A DNA stretch of 24,416 bases from Treponema sp. (GTDB lineage Bacteria > Spirochaetota > Spirochaetia > Treponematales > Treponemataceae), in NCBI GenBank assembly GCA_024691105.1, contig JAILNY010000189.1:1-24416 (forward strand), in the 5' to 3' direction. The stretch's first letter is position 1. Every line of letters starts with the position of its first letter. Below are positions 7,541-15,406 of the stretch, one piece after another. The translations under genes and the position numbers were made by a program. The notes under the pieces were generated by a model that was not told the origin of the DNA, did not search any database, and saw only the letters and a list, made by a program, of their open reading frames with translations.

Positions 7541-7569
7541 TTGAAAAAAAATAACTTCCATACTATAAT
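7541..7569 (+). promoter_or_regulatory. parE promoter (leaderless)
   Basis: TTGAAA (7541-7546) and TATAAT (7564-7569) are exactly 17 bases apart. The -10 box ends 7 bases before the ATG at 7577, so transcription should begin at or within a base or two of the start codon. The TTG of the -35 box happens to be in frame with parE and can mislead gene finders into a 12-codon extension. Confidence 0.82.
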
Positions 7570-7576
7570 ATATGTT

Positions 7577-9697
7577 ATGGGTGGAAAAATTTCAAAAACG
7601 ACTGCAGCTAAATCTGCAGCTGTATCAAAGGCAAAGTCTGCCTCAAAGACTCAAACAAAATCTGCTGCAACTAAGACAGCCTCAAAAACTTCTAAGACAG
7701 CCGCTTCAAAAACTGCGACATCTGCAAAAACAGCATCTAAAGCAGCTCCTTCAAAATCTGCTTCTGCTTCAAAGACAACTGCCGCAAAAACAGTTGCTTC
7801 AAAGACTGTTTCAAAACCGGCTCCTGTTTCAAAGCCAGCTGCAACAGCTCAGACTGCACCAAAGACCGCTGCAAAACCTTCTTCAAAAACCTACGACGAA
7901 AGCCAGATTAAACATCTTGACGCGCTTGAACACATCCGCCTTCGTTCAGGAATGTATATCGGTCGACTTGGAGATGGTTCAAATCAGAATGACGGTATCT
8001 ACGTTTTGTTAAAAGAAGTTATCGATAACTCAATCGATGAATACATCATGGGGTACGGTAAAAAAATTGATGTTCAGGTAAAAGATAACACGGTAAAAGT
8101 CCGTGACTATGGCCGCGGTATTCCGCTTGGAAAAGTTGTTGACTGTGTAAGCGAAATTAATACCGGTGCAAAATATAATGACGATGTTTTCCAGTTTAGT
8201 GTTGGTATGAACGGTGTAGGTACTAAAGCCGTTAACGCGCTCTCGTCTCACTTTAGGGTAATTTCGATTCGTGATGGTGAATGCTGCGAAGCCGTTTTTG
8301 AAAAAGGTAAGTTAAAGACTCAGCGCACTGGAAAGCTTAAAGAAAAACAGCCTAACGGAACTTATTTTGAATTTACTCCAGATGTTGATATTTTTGGAAA
8401 GTATAATTACAACATGGAATTTGTTGAAAAGCGAATGTGGAATTATGCTTACCTTAACGAAGGTCTTACAATCAGATTCAACGGACAGGATTATCACAGC
8501 GATAATGGTCTTTTTGATTTGCTGAATAATGAAATCGAAGATACTTCGCTTTATCCAATCGGCAGTTACGTTGGTGAACATTTGCGCTTTGCGTTCACTC
8601 ATACAAACGGCTATGGCGAAAATCATTTTAGTTTTGTAAACGGTCAGTACACAACAGATGGTGGTACTCACTTAAACGCATTCAAAGAAGGCTTTGTAAA
8701 AGGAATAAATGATTTTTACGGAACTTCGTATAAGGCAGAAGATGTCCGCGAAGGAATGGCTGCCGCAGTTTTGGTAAAAGTAAAGGATCCTGTTTTTGAA
8801 AGTCAGACAAAGAATAAGCTTGGCAATACAGATGTCAGGGCATGGATAGTGCCTGAAGTTCAGTCTGGATTAAACGACTGGCTTCACAGAAATCCGGATG
8901 CTGCAAAAAAGATTGAAGAGAAAATTAAGGCAAACGAAAAGCTTCGTACCGAACTTTCTGCAGTTAAAAAAGAAGCAAAGGAAGCAGCAAAAAAAATCAG
9001 CATCCGTATTAAAAAATTAAAGGACTGTCAGTTCCATGTTCAGGACGGAAAGAAAGGCGAAAACTCGATGATATTTATTACCGAGGGTGATTCTGCAACT
9101 GGTACAATGACTCATTCACGCAATGCAAATTTCCAGGCAATCTTTTCTTTGCGCGGTAAGCCTGAAAATATGTGCGGAAAAAAGCAGAGCGAGATTTATA
9201 AAAACGATGAGCTTTATCAGCTTATGATGGCGCTCGGAATTGAAACTGATGTAGAAAATCTCCGCTACGAAAAAATCATCATTGCAACCGATGCCGATAA
9301 CGACGGTTACCACATCAGAAATCTTGTAATGACATTCTTCCTTGGTTACTTTGAAGAACTTGTTACGTCCGGCCGTGTATTCATTCTTGAAACACCGCTT
9401 TTCCGCGTGCGTAATAAAAAAGAAAATATTTACTGCTATTCAGAAGAAGAGCGCGATAAGGCACAGGCAAAGCTTGGACGCGGAGCAGAGACTACACGAT
9501 TTAAAGGACTTGGTGAAATTAACCCTTCAGAGTTCAAACAGTTTATTGACCCTGAGACAATGCACTTAACTCCTGTAGAAATAAGTCAGCTTAAACTTGT
9601 TCCTCAGCTTTTGAATTTCTATATGGGAAAGAACACACCGGAACGCCGTGCGTTTATTGAAAAACATTTGCTTTCTAACGCGGATATCGATGCATAA
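7577..9697 (+). CDS. parE: DNA topoisomerase IV subunit B with histone H1-like N-terminal tail
   Basis: ATPase subunit of a type IIA topoisomerase, pairing with the ParC encoded next. 706 residues from ATG 7577. Residues about 4-105 are almost wholly Lys, Ala, Ser, Thr and Pro with SKTA/ASKT repeats, an extension I do not know from usual ParE or GyrB proteins. The catalytic body then begins at YDESQIKHLDALEHIRLRSG. Seen: the GHKL ATP site (Glu147 and Asn151 in EVIDNSIDE, DYGRGIP, GMNGVGTKAVNALS), the TOPRIM motifs TEGDSATG (502-509) and DADNDGYHI (572-580), and the C-terminal RFKGLGEINP. The short body of about 600 residues fits ParE-type rather than full-length GyrB proteins. An upstream TTG at 7541 is rejected as start because it is the promoter -35 box. 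Confidence 0.93.
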   Translation: MGGKISKTTAAKSAAVSKAKSASKTQTKSAATKTASKTSKTAASKTATSAKTASKAAPSKSASASKTTAAKTVASKTVSKPAPVSKPAATAQTAPKTAAKPSSKTYDESQIKHLDALEHIRLRSGMYIGRLGDGSNQNDGIYVLLKEVIDNSIDEYIMGYGKKIDVQVKDNTVKVRDYGRGIPLGKVVDCVSEINTGAKYNDDVFQFSVGMNGVGTKAVNALSSHFRVISIRDGECCEAVFEKGKLKTQRTGKLKEKQPNGTYFEFTPDVDIFGKYNYNMEFVEKRMWNYAYLNEGLTIRFNGQDYHSDNGLFDLLNNEIEDTSLYPIGSYVGEHLRFAFTHTNGYGENHFSFVNGQYTTDGGTHLNAFKEGFVKGINDFYGTSYKAEDVREGMAAAVLVKVKDPVFESQTKNKLGNTDVRAWIVPEVQSGLNDWLHRNPDAAKKIEEKIKANEKLRTELSAVKKEAKEAAKKISIRIKKLKDCQFHVQDGKKGENSMIFITEGDSATGTMTHSRNANFQAIFSLRGKPENMCGKKQSEIYKNDELYQLMMALGIETDVENLRYEKIIIATDADNDGYHIRNLVMTFFLGYFEELVTSGRVFILETPLFRVRNKKENIYCYSEEERDKAQAKLGRGAETTRFKGLGEINPSEFKQFIDPETMHLTPVEISQLKLVPQLLNFYMGKNTPERRAFIEKHLLSNADIDA

Positions 9698-9713
9698 GGG
9701 GTAGGAATAGAAT

Positions 9714-11642
9714 ATGGCTTTTGTAAAAAATCTTTTTGATAAAAACTTTATTGAATATGCTTCTTATGTAATCCGTGACCGTGCGATTCCGGATCTTGAA
9801 GACGGACTTAAACCTGTTCAGCGCCGTATCATGCATACGCTTTTTAAAATTGATGACGGGCGCTTTCATAAGGTTGCGGGAGTTGTCGGTGAATGTATGA
9901 AGTACCATCCTCATGGTGATGCTTCTATCGGCGGCGCTCTTGTAATTCTTGCAAACAAAGGAATTTTTATTGACCGTCAGGGAAACTTTGGTAACCAGTT
10001 TACTGGTGACCCGGCTTCTGCTCCCCGTTACATCGAGTGCCGCGTGCATCCGATGGCAAAGGAATTTCTTTATAATCCTGACATCACAGAATATGTTCCA
10101 AGCTACGATGGACGAAATACAGAACCAGTTGTATTCCGTGCAAAAATTCCTGTAGCACTTGTAATCGGAGCCGAAGGAATTGCCGTAGGTATGTCGACAA
10201 AAATTTTGCCATACAACATTAAAGAAGTTCTCGAGGCAGAAATAAAATGTTTAAAAGGCGAAAAGTTTGAAATTTATCCTGACGTTCCGACTGGTGGTTT
10301 AATCGATGTAAGTAACTACAACGACGGAAACGGAAAGATTATTACCCGCGCAAAGTTTGACATGAGTGACGAGAAAAAAATCGTCATCACAGAGCTTCCG
10401 GTTGATACGACATCGGCAGCCCTTTTGGATTCAATCGAAAACGCATATAAAGCAGGAAAGATTAAAATAAGTTCAATCGATGACTTTACGACAGACCATT
10501 GTCAGATTGAAATCAAACTTCCTCGCGGCGTTTATGCAAAGGATGTAGAAAAAGCATTGTATGCATTTACTGACTGTGAAAAATCAATCGCATGTCAGAT
10601 GCTTGTAATTAAAGACAATATGCCGGTCGCTATGACTGCTACCGAAATCATCAAGTACTATGCAAAAAAACTTACCGGCATTATTAAAGATGAACTTGAG
10701 TTTGAACGTGCAAAGCTTACAGAAGAACTTCATGCCAGAACTCTCGAGCGTATCTTTATTGAAGAACGCATTTATAAAAAGATTGAATCTATGAAAACAG
10801 CCGAAGGTGTTAACAAGGCTGTTAAAGACGGATTTGTTCCGTTTAAAAAAGAACTTATCCGCGAAGTTACTGACGAAGATGTAGAGACATTGCTCCGCAT
10901 TCCTATCCGCCGCATCTCGCTTTTTGATATTAACAAAAACAAAGATCAGGTTACTGCAATTAATGACCGCCTTAAGGTCATCGCAAAAAAACTTAAAAAT
11001 CTTACAGCGTGCGCGATTGAATATCTTGATGGAATGATTTCTAAATTCAAACCGGAAGAACTTGAACGCCATACTAAGGTTACAAAGTTCAGTGCAGTCG
11101 AAGCAAAAGCTGTTGTTAAACGCGATATCCCTCTTCGCTACGATGACAAGGGTTACCTTGGAACAGGAATCTCTGGCGGAACTGAACTCCTTCGTGTTAC
11201 TCCGTTTGATCGAATCTTTTTTGTCAGAAAGAGCGGTATTTATACAGTTTGTGATGTTCCGCAAAAGCTCTTTGTTGACAGCGGAATGTGGTACTGTAAC
11301 TATGCCGACAAAGATATTATCAGCAAGGTAGTCTTTACGATTATCTATCGTGATAACAAGACAAAGATGTGCTACATTAAAAAGTGTTCTGTTCCTAGCT
11401 GGATTATGAACCGAGACTATATGTTTGCTCCGGCTGATACAGAAGTTCTGCACATTGACACTAGAAAGAATTTCAAATTCACTTTAAATTATACAAAGAA
11501 GCCTCGTGTTACAAAACTTCAGGAAGTATTTAAATCCGGAGATTACCTTGAAAAAGGTCTTAAGGCACAGGGTGTAAGAATATCAAATAAGGAAGTAGAT
11601 TCTGTTTCTGTTGAGTCAGCCAAACCTGAATTATTCAGTTGA
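9714..11642 (+). CDS. parC: DNA topoisomerase IV subunit A
   Basis: DNA-cleaving subunit of the type IIA topoisomerase. 642 residues, shorter than GyrA or enteric ParC (about 750-880). The N-terminal winged-helix and tower core is intact: EDGLKPVQRRIMHTLF (about 29-44), KYHPHGDASIGGALV (63-77), and the active-site tyrosine Tyr106 in DPASAPRYIECR. The C-terminal part (from about 480) retains only a few beta-pinwheel-like strands (KGYLGTGISGG, VRKSGIYTV) and no GyrA-box, which supports ParC over GyrA. A TAGGA ribosome site precedes the ATG, which lies 16 bases after the parE stop, so the two subunits are co-transcribed and probably made in balanced amounts. Confidence 0.92.
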   Translation: MAFVKNLFDKNFIEYASYVIRDRAIPDLEDGLKPVQRRIMHTLFKIDDGRFHKVAGVVGECMKYHPHGDASIGGALVILANKGIFIDRQGNFGNQFTGDPASAPRYIECRVHPMAKEFLYNPDITEYVPSYDGRNTEPVVFRAKIPVALVIGAEGIAVGMSTKILPYNIKEVLEAEIKCLKGEKFEIYPDVPTGGLIDVSNYNDGNGKIITRAKFDMSDEKKIVITELPVDTTSAALLDSIENAYKAGKIKISSIDDFTTDHCQIEIKLPRGVYAKDVEKALYAFTDCEKSIACQMLVIKDNMPVAMTATEIIKYYAKKLTGIIKDELEFERAKLTEELHARTLERIFIEERIYKKIESMKTAEGVNKAVKDGFVPFKKELIREVTDEDVETLLRIPIRRISLFDINKNKDQVTAINDRLKVIAKKLKNLTACAIEYLDGMISKFKPEELERHTKVTKFSAVEAKAVVKRDIPLRYDDKGYLGTGISGGTELLRVTPFDRIFFVRKSGIYTVCDVPQKLFVDSGMWYCNYADKDIISKVVFTIIYRDNKTKMCYIKKCSVPSWIMNRDYMFAPADTEVLHIDTRKNFKFTLNYTKKPRVTKLQEVFKSGDYLEKGLKAQGVRISNKEVDSVSVESAKPELFS

Positions 11643-11661
11643 TAAGTGCTTAAAAATATAG

Positions 11662-12573
11662 ATGGAATCTGGAAAAAAAATGCAGTCAATAAAAAAATTA
11701 TCAGAAGAACTTAATGTAAAATTTTCTGCGCTTGTCGGAAAAATAATGATTTCTCTTGGTCTTTTATTGCTGCTTCTTTTTTCATGTTACGTTGTTGTTT
11801 CTGTTGCTTCAATCCTTATAGTGCAGTTTTTTTCAAGCTCTCTTTCTGCATTTATTTCTTTTGCATTAGTTCTATTTGTTTATTCAATGATTTTTGTGCT
11901 TTACTATGGAGCCATGGTTTTGATAACGAGGCTTGAACGGAATATGAGTGCAAGTCTTGGATATCTTTTTTTAGGTTTTAAGCATAAAAAAACTTCTGGT
12001 GCTGTTGCAATTTTTACAGGAATTTTATTCTGGTGCATTATGGCATCTGCAATTCCTATTGTGATGAATGTGGATATGACAAATCCAAATTCTCTTCTTG
12101 AGCTTTTTAAGGATACAGAAAAGTTTACAAAACTTTCACGTTATGTAATTTTAATTTTTACATCGCTTTTTATAATTTTATTTTTCAGATTTTCTTTTGT
12201 CTGGATTATTATGTATGACCAGAGCGAGATGACGGCAGTTAAGGCTTTTGTTAAAAGCTGGAAAATGTTTAAAGGCCACGTGCTTCATTTTTTTGGATTT
12301 GAAATTTATACTTGCCGCAGATATATCCTGACAATTCTTTTTATTGATGCAGCTCGGGCTCTTTTGTATTTTTTTGCAAAAAAAGGACTTGAGTCTTTTT
12401 TTGGATATCTGTTTGGCTTTGTAGGTTTTATCAGCGTGTTCCTTATGTTTGCAAAAATCAGTCTTTCGATTCCGTTCTATTATGATAAATTGAATTGCAT
12501 TTCGACAGAAAGTGCTGAGGACGAGCCTCAGAATATTGATGACTCAAATGGAAATGAAGCATCTGATGATTAG
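11662..12573 (+). CDS. Multi-pass membrane protein, unknown
   Basis: A 303-residue hydrophobic protein with about six membrane segments (about 27-50, 57-83, 113-133, 158-182, 218-236 and 245-270) and an acidic C-terminal tail (TESAEDEPQNIDDSNGNEASDD). No family is recognised. It starts 19 bases after parC and may be co-transcribed. No good Shine-Dalgarno site precedes the ATG at 11662; an in-frame ATG at 11680 with GGA 7 bases upstream is an alternative start that removes six polar residues. Confidence 0.72.
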   Translation: MESGKKMQSIKKLSEELNVKFSALVGKIMISLGLLLLLLFSCYVVVSVASILIVQFFSSSLSAFISFALVLFVYSMIFVLYYGAMVLITRLERNMSASLGYLFLGFKHKKTSGAVAIFTGILFWCIMASAIPIVMNVDMTNPNSLLELFKDTEKFTKLSRYVILIFTSLFIILFFRFSFVWIIMYDQSEMTAVKAFVKSWKMFKGHVLHFFGFEIYTCRRYILTILFIDAARALLYFFAKKGLESFFGYLFGFVGFISVFLMFAKISLSIPFYYDKLNCISTESAEDEPQNIDDSNGNEASDD

Positions 12574-12643
12574 TCATGGCCCACGCGAGTTTGTCGCGTA
12601 ACGCGAATCCGGCAAGTCGCGCGAGTCTTACGATTTTTAACTT
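12574..12643. repeat. GC-rich palindromic intergenic segment
   Basis: About 70 bases rich in CGCG between the membrane-protein gene and yigZ. ACGCGA (12583-12588) pairs with TCGCGT (12594-12599) around a 5-base loop, and the same TCGCG can alternatively pair with the following CGCGA. No T-run follows and no promoter match precedes yigZ. It resembles the other GC-rich intergenic palindromes of this window. Confidence 0.45.
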
Positions 12644-13240
12644 ATGGAAGTTCTTACAAAAAAAATTGAAACTGAACTTATTGTAAAAAATTCTCGTTTT
12701 ATAAATGAATTATTCATCTGCCAGTCTCAGGCTCAGGTGCGCGAAATTCTAAAATCACAGAAAGAAAAATATCAGGATGCAACTCATGTATGCCACGCCT
12801 TTGTCCTTGGAAAAGCGGCGGAAGTTTTGGGTATGAGTGATGCCGGAGAGCCAAGTGGAACAGCCGGACGCCCGATGCTTGATGTGCTGAAGGGTAGTGG
12901 CATAACAGATATTTTGCTTACAGTTACACGTTATTTTGGCGGGACACTTTTAGGCACGGGCGGTCTTGTAAAGGCGTACGGCGATTGTGCAAAAAGTGTA
13001 GTCCAGAGATCGCGCGCGGAAAATGCAGTAGAAGAACTGGTCGAAAAAAAAGAATTTTCATTCAGTGCGGACTACGCGCTTTACGAAGTGCTCAAGCGCC
13101 AGATGAAAGATTTTACTTTATATGATTTATCTGAAGAGTTTTCTGACAAGGTTACGATAAAAGCAAAAATCCCTGCCGCAAGCTTTGAAGAGTTTGCAGC
13201 AAGAATAAAAAATCTTTCATCTGGCGCGATTGCATTGTAA
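12644..13240 (+). CDS. YigZ/IMPACT family protein (UPF0029)
   Basis: A 198-residue cytoplasmic protein. The N-terminal IMPACT domain is clear: DATHVCHAFVLG (about 45-56), MSDAGEPSGTAGRPMLDVL (65-83) and LTVTRYFGGTLLGTGGLVKA (93-112), the conserved glycine-rich signature of YigZ. A C-terminal domain of about 60 residues follows, the RNA-binding-like alpha/beta fold usual in bacterial members. The eukaryotic homologue IMPACT modulates GCN2 signalling; the bacterial role is not settled, with translation-related or peptidase-like activity proposed. No Shine-Dalgarno site precedes the ATG and no convincing promoter, so its expression signal is unclear. A minisatellite begins 13 bases after its stop. 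Confidence 0.92.
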   Translation: MEVLTKKIETELIVKNSRFINELFICQSQAQVREILKSQKEKYQDATHVCHAFVLGKAAEVLGMSDAGEPSGTAGRPMLDVLKGSGITDILLTVTRYFGGTLLGTGGLVKAYGDCAKSVVQRSRAENAVEELVEKKEFSFSADYALYEVLKRQMKDFTLYDLSEEFSDKVTIKAKIPAASFEEFAARIKNLSSGAIAL

Positions 13241-13253
13241 AGGGTGTCGGTCG

Positions 13254-13393
13254 CGCGTCTCGGATAAGACAATCGTGTCTGGATAAGACAATCGCGTCTC
13301 GGATAAGACAATCGTGTCTGGATAAGACAATCGCGTCTGGATAGGTTTTCGCGTCTCGGATAAGTTCCTGCGCCTGGATAAGAACACGCGTCC
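13254..13393. repeat. Degenerate 19-20 bp minisatellite between convergent genes
   Basis: About seven tandem units of the form CGYGTCT(C)GGATAAGACAAT. Units alternate 20 and 19 bases, giving a 39-bp higher-order dimer present twice without a mismatch (13254-13292 and 13293-13331), followed by decayed units (GGATAGGTTTT, GGATAAGTTCCT, GGATAAGAACA). Unit junctions contain AGACA-ATCG-TGTCT, a perfect 5-bp hairpin, so the array can fold into a string of stem-loops on either strand. It lies between the stops of yigZ (+) and the SUMF1-fold lipoprotein (-), where it may act as a bidirectional terminator. Frames opened by the repeat on the minus strand are not genes. Confidence 0.9.
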
Positions 13394-13413
13394 CGTTTAT
13401 ATTACGCTTTCGA

Positions 13414-14175
13414 TTATTCTGTAACCGGCTTGTTACATGCAATTCTAAAGCCCACAGTTTTAAACTGACCTGACGCGTAGTTCATTTCTTTGTTTGTGCA
13501 TTTTCCCGCGCGCGCAGCATCAAAGTAACTTCCGCCGCGATAGTATCTGCTTGAGTCATCACGAACATGATAGCACCATTCAAAAACATTTCCTGACATA
13601 TCGTAAATCCCATATCCGTTTGGCTTAAGCTTTGCCACTTCATGAGTAGTACCGCCGCTGTTACAGTCAGTCCATGCAACGCTGTCAAGATCGTCACTTC
13701 CAGAATACATAAACTTTTCACCGCCACGGATTGCAACGTCCCATTCTTCAAGTGTCGGAATTCTATAACCATCCGCATTTGCATCAAACTCAATTTCTGA
13801 TTCTATTAAAGTTCCCATGTGCGGAGTGTAGTTCCATTGTGCCGGGTCTGTTGAACCGTTTACTTTGTAGCATGGAGTTTTTCCCATGAGTGCACTCAAT
13901 TTATTGCAGAATACAAGTGTGTCGTACCAGCTTACAGATTCAACCGGGAGCTTGTCTCCCTTGTTGTTAGAAGGATTTTCTCCTGTAACTGCTTTGTAAA
14001 AGTCCTGTGTAATTTCTGTCTTTGTGATGCAAAAGTTTGAATCCGGAATTGAAATTACATCAATCGAAACGCCGTTTCCTAAATCAATTTTTTCATTCTT
14101 TTTTCCGCAAGAAAAAAATCCAGCCATAACTGCAACTGTTAAAACTGCAATTTTTGTTTTCAAACTTACTTTCAT
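13414..14175 (-). CDS. SUMF1/FGE-fold lipoprotein
   Basis: A 253-residue lipoprotein with an FGE-sulfatase (formylglycine-generating-enzyme-like) domain. The signal peptide ends at lipobox FFSC (Cys23). The domain shows KTEITQDFYKAVTGENP, LPVESVSWYDTLVFCNKLS, GYRIPTLEEWDVAIRGG, YGIYDMSGNVFEWCYH, YYRGGSYFD and TVGFRIA, all landmark motifs of the fold. The paired cysteines that follow RGGS in true formylglycine-generating enzymes (RGGSxxC...C) are absent; only one Cys lies nearby (AGKC). It is therefore probably a binding or structural member exported to an envelope face. AGGAGG precedes the ATG at a good distance. The gene is convergent with yigZ and divergent from the AraC gene. Confidence 0.88.
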   Translation of the reverse strand: MKVSLKTKIAVLTVAVMAGFFSCGKKNEKIDLGNGVSIDVISIPDSNFCITKTEITQDFYKAVTGENPSNNKGDKLPVESVSWYDTLVFCNKLSALMGKTPCYKVNGSTDPAQWNYTPHMGTLIESEIEFDANADGYRIPTLEEWDVAIRGGEKFMYSGSDDLDSVAWTDCNSGGTTHEVAKLKPNGYGIYDMSGNVFEWCYHVRDDSSRYYRGGSYFDAARAGKCTNKEMNYASGQFKTVGFRIACNKPVTE

Positions 14176-14395
14176 AAATTCCTCCTGATTCTAAAACGTC
14201 ATGCATGTTGTCATGGACGCGCATTTGGTAGATCCATTTTCGCGCCTATATGTCACGACGCTGTTTTATTCAACAAGCATAATTTAACATAAACTGAATA
14301 ATACACAACGGATAAAAATGATATTAAATATGTCAATATTGATATTTTAGACAAAAAAGGTGGAAAAAATACCTTAAAAACCGTAAAATATTGAT
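14176..14395. promoter_or_regulatory. Divergent regulatory region, SUMF1 lipoprotein / AraC
   Basis: 220 bases without a gene. For the AraC gene, TGGAAA (14361-14366) and TAAAAT (14384-14389) lie 17 bases apart and the -10 box ends 6 bases before the ATG at 14396, a moderate promoter match and no Shine-Dalgarno site. TGTC (14332-14335) and GACA (14350-14353) flank an AT-rich palindrome TCAATATTGA (14334-14343), a possible regulator site just upstream of the -35 box. The left part (14190-14260) contains GACGCG-type GC-rich words seen in other intergenic regions. No convincing promoter was found for the minus-strand gene. Confidence 0.45.
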
Positions 14396-15229
14396 ATGAA
14401 TGAATATAAGCATGAGAACATCCTTCATAAACGGCATTTTGATCTTCAGTTTTCGATGCGCTTTGAAATTGTCGATGACGTAAATTTTTATTCGCCTTTT
14501 CACTGGCACAATCATATCGAAATTCTTTACGTACTTGATGGTCAGATAGATTTTAAAATTGAACAGAGGAAATTTCTTCTTTCGCCGGATGACATGATTA
14601 TCGTTAATTCAGAAGTGATTCACTCGTCTAAGCTTTGCGGTCATGCGCGTTATATTCTTTTTCAACTTCCACTGAGCGCGTTTGAAGGAATTTACGAAAA
14701 CATTGAGTATGTTGTATTTAAAGAAAAACCTTCGGCAAAAGAGATTCGTGTGCTTTATGAATACCTGAAAAACATGCTTTCGTTTGTGGATGACAAGTTG
14801 CCTGAAAACCGAGTTAAGTTTGTTTCGCTTTTATATGATTTTTTGTATGTCCTTTTAACTTCGTTTCAGACAGAAAAGAAAAAAATTGATTCTTCTCAGT
14901 ATCATGGAATTAACCGTATTTCTTCTGTTATGTCTTATGTTGAAAAAGAATTCAGAAAAAAAATTACTCTTAATGATGCTGCAGAAATTATAAACGTTAC
15001 GCCGGAACATTTGTGCCGACTTTTTAAAAAGTATACTGACATGACTTTTAATAATTATTTAATGGCTCAGCGAATTTCTGCTTTTTATCAGATGCTGATT
15101 AATTCCGATCAGAAAATTTCTGTTTTACTTGAAGAGTGTGGAATTACAAATTACAAGGTTTTTATCCGCGAGTTTAAAAAGACCTTTGGAAAAACTCCCG
15201 AAGCACTTCGTGCAGAAAAGCGCGGATAA
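14396..15229 (+). CDS. AraC-family transcriptional regulator with cupin sensor domain
   Basis: A 277-residue regulator. The N-terminal half is a cupin-type sensor (FHWHNHIEILYVLDGQIDFK, about 35-54, then LLSPDDMIIVNSEVIHS), typical of AraC proteins that bind small metabolites such as sugars. The C-terminal 100 residues hold two helix-turn-helix motifs: ITLNDAAEIINVTPEHLCRLFKKYTDMTFNNYL, and then VLLEECGITNYKVFIREFKKTFGKTPEALR with the family end signature. The position of the promoter suggests a leaderless message. The target may be itself or the divergent SUMF1 lipoprotein; no sugar-use genes are adjacent, so the ligand is unknown. Confidence 0.93.
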   Translation: MNEYKHENILHKRHFDLQFSMRFEIVDDVNFYSPFHWHNHIEILYVLDGQIDFKIEQRKFLLSPDDMIIVNSEVIHSSKLCGHARYILFQLPLSAFEGIYENIEYVVFKEKPSAKEIRVLYEYLKNMLSFVDDKLPENRVKFVSLLYDFLYVLLTSFQTEKKKIDSSQYHGINRISSVMSYVEKEFRKKITLNDAAEIINVTPEHLCRLFKKYTDMTFNNYLMAQRISAFYQMLINSDQKISVLLEECGITNYKVFIREFKKTFGKTPEALRAEKRG

Positions 15230-15245
15230 GAACCGAATCGCGCGT

Positions 15246-15314
15246 ATTTTGTGTGCGCTGCCAGAAGTAGAGGAATGCGGATGTTGTGTGCTCGGTCAGG
15301 AGTAGAGGGCGCGG
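15246..15314. repeat. Imperfect 35/34-bp tandem duplication
   Basis: Two adjacent units, 15246-15280 and 15281-15314, share ATKTTGTGTGC, then CAGRAGTAGAGG and a final GCGG, with several substitutions and one indel. They follow the AraC stop directly, in the same kind of GC-rich intergenic DNA as the other repeats. No coding potential is evident. Confidence 0.7.
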
Positions 15315-15316
15315 GT

Positions 15317-15361
15317 AAAAAAAAATGTCCGCGTGGCAAATATTACTTTACCATGCGGACA
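15317..15361 (-). terminator. Strong terminator of glyA (possibly bidirectional)
   Basis: TGTCCGCGTGG (15326-15336) pairs with CCATGCGGACA (15351-15361) over 11 bp with one G-U wobble; the loop has 14 bases. Read on the minus strand the stem is followed by nine T residues, a classic Rho-independent terminator about 45 bases beyond the glyA stop. On the plus strand the tail is AGTGCTTTTAAGTTT, so it could also end the AraC message less efficiently. Confidence 0.88.
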
Positions 15362-15406
15362 GTGCTTTTAAGTTTATTGCTTACCGCTTTACCGGTAAAT
15401 CAATAA

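Noticed and set aside
7541..7576. TTG at 7541 as the parE start
   Set aside because: The TTG is part of the TTGAAA -35 box. The TATAAT at 7564 and ATG at 7577 give a coherent leaderless start, and the extra 12 codons have no ribosome site.
10584..11453. A 289-codon minus-strand ORF inside parC
   Set aside because: It is a shadow of parC with biased Phe/Asn/Cys composition and no independent signals.
13254..13393. CRISPR-like array
   Set aside because: The units are contiguous, degenerate 19-20-mers with no unique spacers, and no cas genes are present.
13081..13442. Minus-strand ORFs with a repeated RDAIVLSRHDCLI peptide
   Set aside because: They are translations of the minisatellite read in frame, overlap yigZ and the SUMF1 gene, and have no start signals.
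13414..14175. Functional formylglycine-generating enzyme
   Set aside because: The cysteine pair after RGGS is missing and the protein is an exported lipoprotein with no sulfatase nearby.
15393..15404. TTTACCGGTAAA palindrome near the glyA stop as an operator or terminator
   Set aside because: A short perfect palindrome without T-run or promoter context, just beside a much stronger terminator; chance is adequate.
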